Shown here: in pieces, positions 16,975 through 26,598 of the stretch
How positions within the stretch are numbered: position 1 is the stretch's first letter
Layout: every line of letters begins with the position of its first letter
Notes under the pieces: model-generated
What the model saw: only the letters and a program-made list of their open reading frames with translations
The model's database searches: none
Told to the model about the DNA's origin: nothing
Position numbers and translations under genes: made by a program
Assembly (NCBI GenBank): GCA_947498935.1
Contig: CANMMM010000011.1
Span: forward strand, 81,378 to 145,377
Direction of reading: 5' to 3'
Source: an uncultured Aquimarina sp.
GTDB lineage: Bacteria > Bacteroidota > Bacteroidia > Flavobacteriales > Flavobacteriaceae
Length of the DNA stretch: 64,000 nucleotides

Positions 16975-18075
16975 CTAAACCAAGGCTTCTTTTAGATAAT
17001 TTTTAGAACTATCTATCAAAGGAAATAAGATTTCCTGTACACTCTCATAGTCAATCGTATAATCAAAATCATCAACTTGTTTTTCATCAAGTACAAGAAC
17101 CTCTGGTATTTTTAATAAATTAGCCACATCCCTCATTCTTGTATTAATTTTTTCAGATCTATTAAAAACGGTAAACTGTTTTTGAAAGATAATAGAAAAA
17201 GCTACCGCATGAAACGAATTAGAAATTACAAATTCTGCATTTTTCACTAACGATAAAAATGTTTTAGGACCTTCTAAACTGTAATCTTTATCCGCATATT
17301 TAATATTATTATTAACTGTAACAATTTTACAATTCAAATCCTTTTGCAACTTTCTCACAAACCTATGAATCAAAGGATCACTATCACAGTCATAGACAAA
17401 GACGTAATTATCCTCTAGCTTATCTTCACATAATTCTTCCCAATGAAGTGGTTCCAAAAGGAAAACTGGATCTAATACCTGTTGAACTTGATGGATTCCT
17501 AGATCTTGAAGAATATGTTTTCCAGAAGACTCCCTTACGGATATATTATCGAGTCTAGAAACTTTTTCTTTTACAAAATCTTTTAAATCATCCGCTATTT
17601 TATCAATCGCAAAACTTGCTGCGTACGAAAGTTTCAATTTAGTATCAGGAACAAAATCCAAATAGAAAGCCGGATCTTTCCCATTTTGAAAAAAAGAATT
17701 CCATATCTGATCACTTCCGCAAACAAAAGCATCAGCTTCTGGTAAATCTGCAAGTAGATCTTCATTCGTCTTGTATAACTTATTCGTCGATTTGATAAAA
17801 TTTTCAGAAAAAATATCAAAATTCTTCTTTCTCTTCAAGGACTTAAGTCTTCCTGGTAATTTTAGTGCTAAATACGTCCATTTTAATATAAAATTCTTTT
17901 CATATTTCTCATTAGAAATATTCCACAAATTAAAATGATTGCTTAAATAATAAGGTTTATAATGAATCGTTTCGGCCTCATGTCCTAAAGATTCTATATA
18001 CTTTAACAAGGCATATTCTTGTAGGCTTGCACCATGATTATAAACTTCGTGACAGGTTATTGTTTTAACTTTCAT
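16975..18075 (-). CDS. Polysaccharide pyruvyl transferase family protein
   Basis: 366 residues from the ATG at 18075, which overlaps the upstream GT4 stop as TAATG; a frame opening 36 bp earlier would overlap more and starts less naturally. The start reads MKVKTITCHEVYNHGASLQEYAL, followed by FVCGSDQIWN near residue 103-112 and NSFHAVAFSIIFQKQF near 275-290, all hallmarks of the CsaB/WcaK-like family. Members add pyruvate ketals from phosphoenolpyruvate to sugars, although some bacterial homologues may act otherwise. A pyruvate ketal would add negative charge to the polymer. Confidence 0.85.
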   Translation of the reverse strand: MKVKTITCHEVYNHGASLQEYALLKYIESLGHEAETIHYKPYYLSNHFNLWNISNEKYEKNFILKWTYLALKLPGRLKSLKRKKNFDIFSENFIKSTNKLYKTNEDLLADLPEADAFVCGSDQIWNSFFQNGKDPAFYLDFVPDTKLKLSYAASFAIDKIADDLKDFVKEKVSRLDNISVRESSGKHILQDLGIHQVQQVLDPVFLLEPLHWEELCEDKLEDNYVFVYDCDSDPLIHRFVRKLQKDLNCKIVTVNNNIKYADKDYSLEGPKTFLSLVKNAEFVISNSFHAVAFSIIFQKQFTVFNRSEKINTRMRDVANLLKIPEVLVLDEKQVDDFDYTIDYESVQEILFPLIDSSKNYLKEALV

Positions 18076-19226
18076 TATTTCTTTGTTAATTCTTGAAATA
18101 AATTTTGCCATTTAGGCATTACACTTTCTGGAAGGTATTTTTTAGCTTTTTCTAAAGCTTGAACTCCCATATTTATTCTTATTTCTTCATCCGCTAGTAA
18201 TTTTTCTAATCCGTTAATAAATTCTTTTTCATCATTTAACGGTATTAAAAACCCATCTACCTTATCTGATATGATATCCGAAGGCCCTGTTGGGCAATCA
18301 TAAGACACACAGGGTAAACCAGCAGACATAGCTTCGATCAAAACCATTGGTAGCCCCTCAGCTTCTGATGTCATTATAAAGACAGAAGACTCTTGTAACT
18401 TCTTTGGTATTTCATTAGATCGTCCATAAAATATAACATTGTCTGATAGATTATTTTTATCTACTATACTCTGATATTCTTTGCGCATCACACCATCTCC
18501 ATAAATGGTAAGCGTCCAATCTGGAAATGATTTTACTATAGTTTTCCAGATTTCTATTTGTTTAGAAAATCCTTTTCTATCATCATTCATACTCCCTACA
18601 CTAATCACCTTTTTATTAGTCAATAAAGAAGGAGACTCAGAAAATGGATTAATCATATTTTCTATAACAACAGTATTATCACCATAATTTTCAGCAACTT
18701 GATCTCCTTTGGTCAAGAGTACTAGTTTGTCATACTTCTTAAATTGTCTATACAATAAAGTATATAAGATTTTATATCTAATTCTTTTGATATGAGATTT
18801 CATCATTTTTGCACTAAAACGTACAGCTCCTTTAGAAAAATGAAACTCTCTTACTTTGGGTATTCCTGGATTTATATATGGAATTACAAAATCGTGATAG
18901 CCTCTCTCCACTGCTATAATCACATCAGGCTTAATCTCACTCATTTTAGCATCATAAAGAGTTCTGATTTTTGAAATATTCCGCAAGTACGTTACGCCAG
19001 GTATTGTTTTTCCTTTTTGCAAAGAAGAAACTTTCATATCATAAATTTTTATTTTGTCAGAAAATTTATAACACAACGGTTCTCCGCGCTGTTCAATAAT
19101 TAAAATATGAATATCATATCCTAATTTTTCAGCCATATAGTTAACTTTACTAGCCAAAACGGTTTCAGTCCCCCCAGGTTTTGCTAATGAACCGATACAA
19201 TAAGCTATTCTCATATTTTTATCCAT
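18075..19226 (-). CDS. Glycosyltransferase family 4 protein
   Basis: 383 residues; a second Met at codon 5 (MRIAYCIGSLAKPGGTETVL) is an equally good start. GT-B motifs: KPGGTETVLASKVNYM, VISVGSMNDDRKGFSKQI, TIYGDGVMRKEY and SEAEGLPMVLIEAMSAGLPCVSYDCPTGP, with an intact EX7E. Both ends overlap their neighbours by one base (TAATG at 18075 and 19226), so three genes are translationally linked. It resembles the GT4 at 12894. Confidence 0.9.
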   Translation of the reverse strand: MDKNMRIAYCIGSLAKPGGTETVLASKVNYMAEKLGYDIHILIIEQRGEPLCYKFSDKIKIYDMKVSSLQKGKTIPGVTYLRNISKIRTLYDAKMSEIKPDVIIAVERGYHDFVIPYINPGIPKVREFHFSKGAVRFSAKMMKSHIKRIRYKILYTLLYRQFKKYDKLVLLTKGDQVAENYGDNTVVIENMINPFSESPSLLTNKKVISVGSMNDDRKGFSKQIEIWKTIVKSFPDWTLTIYGDGVMRKEYQSIVDKNNLSDNVIFYGRSNEIPKKLQESSVFIMTSEAEGLPMVLIEAMSAGLPCVSYDCPTGPSDIISDKVDGFLIPLNDEKEFINGLEKLLADEEIRINMGVQALEKAKKYLPESVMPKWQNLFQELTKK

Positions 19227-19867
19227 TAATCGACTTTATATTTTCGTATAAACTTATCTGAATCATCATAAAACTCTTCTATACGTTCTTTAATCAATTT
19301 TGTATCCCAATCCCACCATGCTATTTTATTCAGATCTTCTACAGTAGTATCCTCGAATTTTTTCTTAATCACTTTTGCAGGAACACCTCCTACTAAGGTG
19401 AAATCAGCAATATCTTTTGTTACTACAGAATTAGCTGCAATGGTCACTCCATTACCGATAGTCACACCAGGCATTATATATACTCCCATACCTATCCACA
19501 CGTCATTCCCTATAGTGATTCCTTTTTTTTGATCTACTTTATCTAGAAATACTTTTTTACTGCTACCTGTAACTAATGTATCTTCATTTTTATAAAGATT
19601 ATTAACCAAAGGATACGATGTTATAGTTGAAGCACTATGAAAAGCCTCATCTACAATAAATCTAACTCCATTAGCTATACTACAAAATTTACCTATTGTT
19701 ACTGGCGCACTAGTCCATCTAAAAACGAGTGCTCCATTATCATATGTATGATTACCTATGGTTGTATAAGGATCATTTTTTAAAAAAACATGATCATGAA
19801 CTCTGAGCACTTGTTCATAATTAACCCCTAGTAATCTCCAAAACAAGGTTCTTATTTTATAAATCAT
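19226..19867 (-). CDS. Hexapeptide-repeat O-acetyltransferase (CatB/Vat-like)
   Basis: 213 residues with a left-handed beta-helix: repeated hexads such as TIGNHT, TIGKFCSIANG, ITIGNDVWIGMGVYIMPGVTIGNG and VTIAANSVVTKDI. A conserved His-containing loop (DEAFHSAS, about residue 75-82) and a C-terminal KIAWWDWD helix are typical of xenobiotic/sugar acetyltransferases. In this operon it probably O- or N-acetylates a sugar of the repeat unit using acetyl-CoA, rather than an antibiotic. Its stop overlaps the next start (TAATG). Confidence 0.88.
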   Translation of the reverse strand: MIYKIRTLFWRLLGVNYEQVLRVHDHVFLKNDPYTTIGNHTYDNGALVFRWTSAPVTIGKFCSIANGVRFIVDEAFHSASTITSYPLVNNLYKNEDTLVTGSSKKVFLDKVDQKKGITIGNDVWIGMGVYIMPGVTIGNGVTIAANSVVTKDIADFTLVGGVPAKVIKKKFEDTTVEDLNKIAWWDWDTKLIKERIEEFYDDSDKFIRKYKVD

Positions 19868-19869
19868 AT

Positions 19870-21393
19870 TTAGGTCAATTTAATTTTCAAAAAATTAGTA
19901 ATCTTTTGTATAAACCCCTTTAGCATTTCTTTTTCAAACGGTATCATGCCAAAATAAAACATCGAAAAGAAGTAAACTATGGTATACAAAACTGATTTGA
20001 GTACAAAGTTTAACCAATCATTACCAGGTATTAAGTTTATAAAATAACCTGTAAATAGCACCCCGAATAAGGTAATCATTGTCTTTGAAAAAATTTCTTT
20101 AAAAAATCTAATAATATTGATTTTAACCACTTTATGATAATAAAAGTTCATAATTATCTGACCTCCTAGCCATCCAAAAACAGTTCCAGAAATCATTCCT
20201 ATTCCTCCATATTCCCTAGCCAGTAAAGCACCAATAGCAGTTCCAATTACTATAGAAATTAAATAAAGTATCGCTTTAAAAGAAAGTTTACTTCTGGCCT
20301 CCAACACAGAGTTGGCAAATGATTGTATTAAAGGAAAGGTATATGCTACCATAATAATCGTAGCTATAGTCCATGCATCTATATAAGATTCCCCAACCCA
20401 TAATATGACAAACTGCTTACCAAACATTATAAAAGCTCCTAAGATATATAATAAGATAATAAATGATAGCCTTCCTATTCTAATCATCATATCAGTTAAT
20501 TCTTTTGATGATGCTTTAGCGACTGTCATTTGTGTTGCTTTTGGCAAAAAAACACCTGATATAGCTGTTGAAAATGCTCCGTAATATGTCCCTAGCATGA
20601 CTCCTACCGCAAATATTGCTACGACAGTTGTATTAGTGATCACCCCAAGTGCCATTTGACCAGCTCTCCATTGAAACTGTGCTATAATAATAAAAACGAA
20701 AATCCATATAGAGTAACTAAAAATTTCCTTCACCAAATGCATTTGAAAATCATGAAGTTTAAACTTCACTTTTAACTTTCTTAAAACAAAGATTGCATTC
20801 GCTAAAATCACAAGAATATTCATTGCAGTATCTAAAATGACTATGGAAATAGCTTGACCACCTAATAAAAGGACAGCTACTAACATCAAAGATCTTACGA
20901 TATATCTTGTTATATCTACACTCTTCGGAAAAACAAATTGTTCGTAACCAGAACAAATACCTTTAAAAGATCCGCCTGGTAATGTAATCGCTAGATTAAA
21001 GATCAAAATAACAAACATGATTTTTGCCTTATCTAATTGATCACGCTCTAATGAGGATTCAAATATTTTTTCTAATGAAAAATAACATACAACACCTATT
21101 AGAATTACAATACAAGATATAAAAAGATATATAAGCATGGTTATTGCTAAAAAATTCTCCTCTGCTTTTTTATCTTTTTCTGCTTTATATTTTGCTACAA
21201 ATCTGACAATTGTATGATGTAGACCAAAATCTAAAACAGATATATACCCGACTAAAGCTCCTATTAATGTATATAATCCAAATTCTGCATCCCCTAATTT
21301 ACTAATGATAAAAGGTGTTAACACCAATCCCACAACATTAGTTAGAATAATTGTAATGTAATTTAGGATTGCTCCTTTTTTTAATTGACTCAA
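19870..21393 (-). CDS. Wzx-type oligosaccharide flippase (MOP superfamily)
   Basis: 507 residues with about 12-14 membrane segments. The start is a TTG (MSQLKKGAILNYITI); no ATG lies near, and an in-frame stop closes the frame seven codons upstream, so TTG is well supported. N-terminal features typical of Wzx proteins are visible: KKGAILNYITIILTNVVGLVLTP, LGDAEFGLYTLIGA and a TIVRFVAKY loop. It should flip undecaprenyl-linked repeat units to the periplasm for the EpsG polymerase. It lies 2 bp from the acetyltransferase gene. Confidence 0.9.
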   Translation of the reverse strand: MSQLKKGAILNYITIILTNVVGLVLTPFIISKLGDAEFGLYTLIGALVGYISVLDFGLHHTIVRFVAKYKAEKDKKAEENFLAITMLIYLFISCIVILIGVVCYFSLEKIFESSLERDQLDKAKIMFVILIFNLAITLPGGSFKGICSGYEQFVFPKSVDITRYIVRSLMLVAVLLLGGQAISIVILDTAMNILVILANAIFVLRKLKVKFKLHDFQMHLVKEIFSYSIWIFVFIIIAQFQWRAGQMALGVITNTTVVAIFAVGVMLGTYYGAFSTAISGVFLPKATQMTVAKASSKELTDMMIRIGRLSFIILLYILGAFIMFGKQFVILWVGESYIDAWTIATIIMVAYTFPLIQSFANSVLEARSKLSFKAILYLISIVIGTAIGALLAREYGGIGMISGTVFGWLGGQIIMNFYYHKVVKINIIRFFKEIFSKTMITLFGVLFTGYFINLIPGNDWLNFVLKSVLYTIVYFFSMFYFGMIPFEKEMLKGFIQKITNFLKIKLT

Positions 21394-21443
21394 ACTATTA
21401 CGATTTATAGTTTATTTGTACTTAAATTGGTAGCTAATTAATG

Positions 21444-22727
21444 CTACAACCTTCCTGTCACATCTTTTTCTAAAATCCCCTTTACATCATATACCACACC
21501 ATTTGGTGTTAAAAGAGATTGCAGATCCAAGGATAAGTATTCTTTGTGCGCTACCGTTAGTACAATCACATCATATGTTGTAGCGCTAGGTAGTTCTTTT
21601 ATGGTTTCTAGATTGTATTCATGTTGCACTTCTTCTGGACTTGCCCATGGATCAAAAATAGTTACCTCGGTACCAAAATCTTGCAAATGTTCAATTACAT
21701 CTACAGCCCTGGTATTACGTACATCAGGGCAATTTTCTTTAAATGTTACTCCTAGTATCAATACCGAAGCACCCTTTATATGTATATCATTTTTCACCAT
21801 CAACTTCACGATTTCAGAAGCCACATACTGCCCCATACTATCGTTCAATCGTCTTCCTGCAAGTATAATCTCTGGGTGGTACCCAAATTCCTGTGCTCTT
21901 TGCGCTAAATAATAAGGATCTACACCGATACAGTGTCCACCAACTAATCCCGGCTTAAAAGGCAGAAAATTCCATTTGGTACCCGCAGCTTCTAACACTG
22001 CATGCGTATCGATATCCATCAGATTAAAAATCTTAGCCAATTCATTGACAAAAGCAATATTGATGTCACGCTGCGAATTTTCAATTACTTTAGCAGCCTC
22101 AGCCACTTTAATCGTAGGAGCGAGATGCGTTCCTGCTGTGATCACAGATCTGTATAATGCATCTACTTTCTCGCCTATTTCTGGGGTAGAACCCGCAGTA
22201 ACTTTTAGGATTTTCTCTACTGTATGTTGTTTATCACCTGGATTGATACGTTCTGGAGAATACCCTGCATAAAAATCTTTATTAAACTGTAGACCACTTA
22301 CTTTTTCTAACACTGGCACACATTCCTCTTCTGTAACTCCTGGATACACTGTGGATTCATAAATAACGATATCGCCTTTTTTCAATACTTTACCTACCGT
22401 CTCACTTGCTTTATACAGTGGTGTAAGATCAGGACGATTGTTCTTATCTACAGGTGTTGGTACAGTAACGATGTAGTAATTACAATCCTTAATTGTATCT
22501 AAGGAAGCTGTACAATACAATCCTTGTTCCATATCTGCAGAAGGTACTAATACTGATTGTAAAACAGCATCTTCTACCTCTAGCGTAGTATCCGTACCCG
22601 ATCTAAGCTCATCGATACGACCTTGGTTGATATCAAAACCTATAACTGGAAATTTGGTTGCTAGTAATCTTGCCAATGGTAATCCTACATACCCCAAGCC
22701 TATTACAGCTACTTTTGTGTCTTTCAT
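21444..22727 (-). CDS. tviB: Nucleotide-sugar 6-dehydrogenase (TviB/WbpO-like)
   Basis: 427 residues, the family length. Features: NAD-binding KVAVIGLGYVGLPLARLLA, TVPTPVD, YESTVYPGVTEEECVPVLE, YSPERINPGD, the catalytic cysteine in GLVGGHCIGVDPYYLAQ and the C-terminal LGVTFKENCPDVRNT. The YSPERINPGD and GHCIGVDPYY patterns favour TviB/WbpO-type enzymes, which oxidise UDP-HexNAc to the uronate, over UDP-glucose dehydrogenase. With the adjacent epimerase it should make UDP-GalNAcA from UDP-GlcNAc, giving the polymer negative charge. Exact substrate is inferred. Confidence 0.87.
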   Translation of the reverse strand: MKDTKVAVIGLGYVGLPLARLLATKFPVIGFDINQGRIDELRSGTDTTLEVEDAVLQSVLVPSADMEQGLYCTASLDTIKDCNYYIVTVPTPVDKNNRPDLTPLYKASETVGKVLKKGDIVIYESTVYPGVTEEECVPVLEKVSGLQFNKDFYAGYSPERINPGDKQHTVEKILKVTAGSTPEIGEKVDALYRSVITAGTHLAPTIKVAEAAKVIENSQRDINIAFVNELAKIFNLMDIDTHAVLEAAGTKWNFLPFKPGLVGGHCIGVDPYYLAQRAQEFGYHPEIILAGRRLNDSMGQYVASEIVKLMVKNDIHIKGASVLILGVTFKENCPDVRNTRAVDVIEHLQDFGTEVTIFDPWASPEEVQHEYNLETIKELPSATTYDVIVLTVAHKEYLSLDLQSLLTPNGVVYDVKGILEKDVTGRL

Positions 22728-22775
22728 GCGTGTGTGTGGTTGTTTTTTTAGTTTATAACACTAATTTAGTACAAT

Positions 22776-23774
22776 TTACTTTAGGTTTTCCCAATACCAA
22801 TGAACCGCTTCTTTTAATCCTGTTTTTATATCGAATTTAGGATCATATCCTAATAACTCTTTTGCTTTATCTACAGAGGCTAAAGAATGTGGCACATCGC
22901 CTTTTCTTTCAGGTCCATTCTGTATCGATACAGCTCCAATAGCACTATCGTAGTATGATAAATATTCTTTGAGTAGTGTAACCAATTCATTTAATGTCGT
23001 ACGTTCTCCAAATGCCGTATTGTATACCTGATTAAGAGCCTCTTGGTTATCCGACACTATTGCTCTTAAATTCATTTGAATTACATTATCTATGTACGTA
23101 AAATCTCTAGAAAACGAACCATCTCCATTAATTACTGGAGATTCGTGTTTCATTAACTGCATCACGAATTTAGGAATCACTGCGGCATACGCTCCATTAG
23201 GATCTTGCTTACGACCAAATACATTAAAATAGCGTAACCCTACTGTATCTAAATCATATGTTTTCTTAAAATTATCTGCGTATAACTCATTCACATATTT
23301 TGTAATCGCATATGGAGAGAGTGGTTTTCCTATCTTATCTTCTACCTTCGGTAAGGCTACAGAATCTCCATATGTAGAAGAACTCGCTGCATATATAAAT
23401 CGTTTCACACCAGCATCTCTAGCTGCTACCAACATATTTAAAAATCCGCCTACATTCACATCATTACTCGTTATAGGATCATTTATAGACCTTGGTACAG
23501 ATCCTAAAGCTGCTTGGTGAAGCACATAATCTACTCCTTTGCAGGCTTGATGGCATGCTTCTAAATCCCTTATATCTCCTTCTATAAATGTAAAATTCGA
23601 ATGTGACTTTAAGGCTAAAATATTTTTTTGATGTCCTGTTGCAAAATTATCCAATGCAATAACTGTACTTCCTTTTTCTAATAAAGTCTCGCACAAATTA
23701 GAACCTATAAAACCTGCTGCTCCAGTAACTAAAACGGTTGAAGAACTTAATTTCTCTAATTGACGTGTATTCAT
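22776..23774 (-). CDS. tviC: NAD-dependent UDP-HexNAc C4-epimerase (TviC/WbpP-like)
   Basis: 332 residues of extended SDR type: [15 protein letters not shown] (NAD loop), [10 protein letters not shown], the catalytic Ser/Tyr-x3-Lys set in AASSSTYGD and [11 protein letters not shown], and RYFNVFG. The longer N-terminus (about 12 residues before the nucleotide fold) and the [16 protein letters not shown] block match WbpP/TviC enzymes, which epimerise UDP-GlcNAc(A) to UDP-GalNAc(A). It is the first gene of the transcribed direction for the whole block, so the operon promoter probably lies in 23775-24030. Confidence 0.88.
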   Translation of the reverse strand: MNTRQLEKLSSSTVLVTGAAGFIGSNLCETLLEKGSTVIALDNFATGHQKNILALKSHSNFTFIEGDIRDLEACHQACKGVDYVLHQAALGSVPRSINDPITSNDVNVGGFLNMLVAARDAGVKRFIYAASSSTYGDSVALPKVEDKIGKPLSPYAITKYVNELYADNFKKTYDLDTVGLRYFNVFGRKQDPNGAYAAVIPKFVMQLMKHESPVINGDGSFSRDFTYIDNVIQMNLRAIVSDNQEALNQVYNTAFGERTTLNELVTLLKEYLSYYDSAIGAVSIQNGPERKGDVPHSLASVDKAKELLGYDPKFDIKTGLKEAVHWYWENLK

Positions 23775-24030
23775 AAAGTATGTATATGATCCCTGATTTT
23801 TACTCCCCTACATGCACCTAACTGATACAATACTTGCGAAATTAACGTTTAACTATAGAACTAACAAAATTAACCATAGGGGATTTTAACCCTGTTACAT
23901 ACGCCTCATGTGCAGTGAACCTATAAAATTTCTATTCATCGATTTTAGCAAAAACACACTCCTGATTAACAGACACTTAACACTAAGCTGTATTTTTATC
24001 AACAATAACGTTTTCGCTGTTAAAAAACTA
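23775..24030. promoter_or_regulatory. Upstream region of the polysaccharide operon
   Basis: This 256-bp space is the only sizeable gap upstream of the tightly packed minus-strand run 9789-23774, so it probably contains its main promoter. It also lies directly downstream of the E1 gene. I see no certain promoter boxes, hairpin terminator or repeat. Confidence 0.35.
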
Positions 24031-26025
24031 CTAATAACGATACATTTTTAGCAATACATCTTTAAATCTCCCTATCGGTAAGTATTGCTTTTCCAATACA
24101 TTAGCAAACGGAATTGGTGTATCCAAGCTCGCTACTCGTTTTACAGGAGCATCCAAAAACTCAAAACAATGATCCGTAATTAATGCTGCTATTTCTGCAG
24201 CAATGCCTCCAAACATCGAATCTTCTTGTACAATAATTACTTTTCCTGTTTTCTTAACAGAAGCATATATCGTAGTTGTATCCAACGGTTGTAACGTACG
24301 CAAATCAATCATATCTACTGCAATAGAAGGATGCGAATCCAACTCCTCCAATACCCAATGCACCGTCGCGCCATAACTAATGATCGTGATAGCATCCCCT
24401 TCTCTGATCAAATTCGCTTTTCCAAAAGGAATGGTATAATAGGACTCAGGTACTTCTTGGCGTACACTTCTATACAATGCTTTATGCTCAAAAAACAACA
24501 CAGGATTGGGATCTTCAATAGCAGTAGCCAGTAATCCTTTGGCATCCATTGGATACGCAGGGTATACTATTTTTAGTCCCGGAGTATTGGCAAACCAAGC
24601 TTCATTTGTTTGGCTATGAAACGGCCCTGCACCTACACCACCACCACATGGCATCCTAATCACTACACTAGCTGATTGCCCCCAGCGATATTGCGACTTG
24701 GCTAATAAGTTTACGATAGGGTTAAACCCTGTAGCCACAAAATCTGCAAACTGCATTTCTACCACCGCTTTTGCTCCCTGCACAGCCAATCCATAAGCAG
24801 TAGCCACGATAATCGATTCGCAGATCGGAGTATTTCGTACCCTTTCCTTTCCGAAAAGCGTCACAAAACCATCTGTTATTTTAAAAACACCTCCATAATC
24901 TGCAATATCCTGCCCCATCAATACCAATTCCTCAAATCGCTGCATTGATAATCGCAAACTCTCAGAAATCGCATCAATAAAACGTATCTCCTTACGATTA
25001 ACTAATGAAGAAGATTCGCTAGGTATATATTCCTTATACACAGCAGCCAATTCTTTTGCTACAGAAGACACTACCACAGGTTCTTGATCCGCTATCTTCC
25101 AATCATTATCTATCGCAGTAGCCAACGCTTCTTTTTGTATCGATTCCTCCGCAGCGGTTAGCAACTTAGTATCTAGTAAAAACTGACGGTATGTAGCAAT
25201 AGGATCTCTAGCAGCCCAATGCGATAACAAAGCATCGGGTACGTATTTAGTACCACTAGCCTCTTCGTGCCCCCGCATTCTAAATGTTTTAAACTCTACC
25301 AAAACAGGCCTTGGTTGTTGCCGAATGCTCTGTAATAACGCCTGTACCTTTTGATACACAGCTACCACATCATTACCTTCTATGATATGTGACTCCATAC
25401 CATACCCTGCTCCTCTATCTGCTAGATGCGTACAATGATACTGCTCCGATGTAGGCGTAGACAAACCGTAGCCATTATTTTCGATACAAAACAGCACAGG
25501 TAATCCCCACACAGAGGCCACATTTAGTGCCTCATGAAAATCACCCTCACTCGTTCCCCCTTCGCCTGTAAATACCACAGTAGCTTTGGGTTTTTTAGCC
25601 AGTAAATTTCCCAATGCAATACCACAAGCCACTCCTAACTGGGGCCCCAGATGCGAAATCATACCGATAATACGATACTCCTGAGTACCGAAATGAAAAG
25701 AACGATCCCTACCATTGGTAAAACCACTGCTTTTCCCCTTCCATTGTGCAAAAAGTCGTGCTAATGGCACTCCCCGAGTCGTGAATATCCCTAGATTTCG
25801 ATGCATAGGTAACACGTATTCATCTGATTCCATAGCAGTGGTAACACCCACCGAAACCGCCTCCTGCCCAATACCGCTAAACCACTTAGAAATCTTACCC
25901 TGTCTTAATAAAATCAGCATTTTCTCCTCTATCATCCGAGGCAACACCATATCATAATACAACGAAAGTAAGGTAGCCTTATTTATATCTTGAATATCAA
26001 AATTAAAAGGGTATTCATCATTCAT
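24031..26025 (-). CDS. Branched-chain 2-oxoacid dehydrogenase E1, fused alpha and beta subunits
   Basis: 664 residues from the ATG at 26025. The first ~330 residues are an E1 alpha subunit with the thiamine diphosphate motif FTGEGGTSEGDFHEALNVA...IENNGYG (about 152-186) and MHRNLGIF. The rest is an E1 beta subunit with MGQDIADYGGVFKITDGF, TPICESIIVATAYGLA and the PFHSQTNEAWFANTPGLKIVYPA block. It decarboxylates 2-oxo acids and passes the acyl group to an E2 lipoyl protein; no E2 or E3 gene is nearby. Single-chain alpha-beta fusions are common in Bacteroidota. The gene is monocistronic here, with a repeat-rich upstream region. Confidence 0.92.
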   Translation of the reverse strand: MNDEYPFNFDIQDINKATLLSLYYDMVLPRMIEEKMLILLRQGKISKWFSGIGQEAVSVGVTTAMESDEYVLPMHRNLGIFTTRGVPLARLFAQWKGKSSGFTNGRDRSFHFGTQEYRIIGMISHLGPQLGVACGIALGNLLAKKPKATVVFTGEGGTSEGDFHEALNVASVWGLPVLFCIENNGYGLSTPTSEQYHCTHLADRGAGYGMESHIIEGNDVVAVYQKVQALLQSIRQQPRPVLVEFKTFRMRGHEEASGTKYVPDALLSHWAARDPIATYRQFLLDTKLLTAAEESIQKEALATAIDNDWKIADQEPVVVSSVAKELAAVYKEYIPSESSSLVNRKEIRFIDAISESLRLSMQRFEELVLMGQDIADYGGVFKITDGFVTLFGKERVRNTPICESIIVATAYGLAVQGAKAVVEMQFADFVATGFNPIVNLLAKSQYRWGQSASVVIRMPCGGGVGAGPFHSQTNEAWFANTPGLKIVYPAYPMDAKGLLATAIEDPNPVLFFEHKALYRSVRQEVPESYYTIPFGKANLIREGDAITIISYGATVHWVLEELDSHPSIAVDMIDLRTLQPLDTTTIYASVKKTGKVIIVQEDSMFGGIAAEIAALITDHCFEFLDAPVKRVASLDTPIPFANVLEKQYLPIGRFKDVLLKMYRY

Positions 26026-26073
26026 ATATGCACAATTTATCAAAACTCATTACATCTTTTTTATTACAAATTT

Positions 26074-26164
26074 GGGTGTTCCCCAAGGGTCGGGCTATCC
26101 ACTACAATTCCTCGCACCTCCTAAAGTCGGGCTGTGGGATTTCCATCTAGGATCCCTAACGCAT
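26074..26164 (+). repeat. GGGCGTT...AACGCA dispersed repeat, copy 2
   Basis: gggtgttccccaagggtcgg at the left, then ctatccactacaattcctcg, cacctcctaaagtcgggctg, tgggatttcc and ccctaacgca at the right. One base of the left GGGCGTT motif is changed (C to T). It lies just upstream of the E1 gene start and 67 bp from a GAAGTG-type repeat. Confidence 0.85.
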
Positions 26165-26231
26165 AGCATTCCGTTCTATATACTAGAATAAATACCACAC
26201 TATTAAAATACAGTTTTATAGCCTTATTGTA

Positions 26232-26287
26232 GAAGTGATTTAACAGCGCTCGAAAACTCAAAAATTGTAAAAAGTGCAAACCACTTC
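26232..26287 (+). repeat. GAAGTG palindromic-end repeat, short deletion form
   Basis: Only 56 bp: GAAGTGATTTAACAGCGCTC at the left and AAAAAGTGCAAACCACTTC at the right. The interior keeps cgaaaactcaaaaattg from the longer copies and lacks the rest. It reads as an internal deletion with both inverted ends intact. Confidence 0.75.
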
Positions 26288-26598
26288 ATAGTAAATGTAC
26301 TTATTTTATCACACTTATAAGGCACACCCTACGATAGTTCGTATACAAATTCGATATTTTAAATAAACGAAGTCGCAAATCGTACAACACACCTTCTAAA
26401 AACATTTTTTCATAACGAAATTCAAAATTCACCTATCATTTTGTTAACAAACATACCAAAAAGCTAAGAATTTACTACATTTATAAAGCTGATGATAAAC
26501 ATTGACAACAGTAAACAAAGCATAGACATGAGAAAAATAACCAAACCCTTGTGGGTATGCAGTAAATACTTTTAATTTATCCAAAAAGTAAAATACGT
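26288..26598. other. Non-coding upstream region of the oxygenase gene
   Basis: About 310 bp of AT-rich sequence between the repeat and the plus-strand oxygenase gene. It presumably contains that gene's promoter. A 15-codon open frame (26528-26575) is too short to call. Nothing else was recognised. Confidence 0.4.

Noticed and set aside
21544..22272. Plus-strand frames opposite the nucleotide-sugar dehydrogenase
   Set aside because: Shadows of a strongly conserved gene with complete NAD and catalytic motifs.
26528..26575. Fifteen-codon frame upstream of the oxygenase gene (possible leader peptide)
   Set aside because: Too short, no run of one amino acid and no attenuator-like hairpin.
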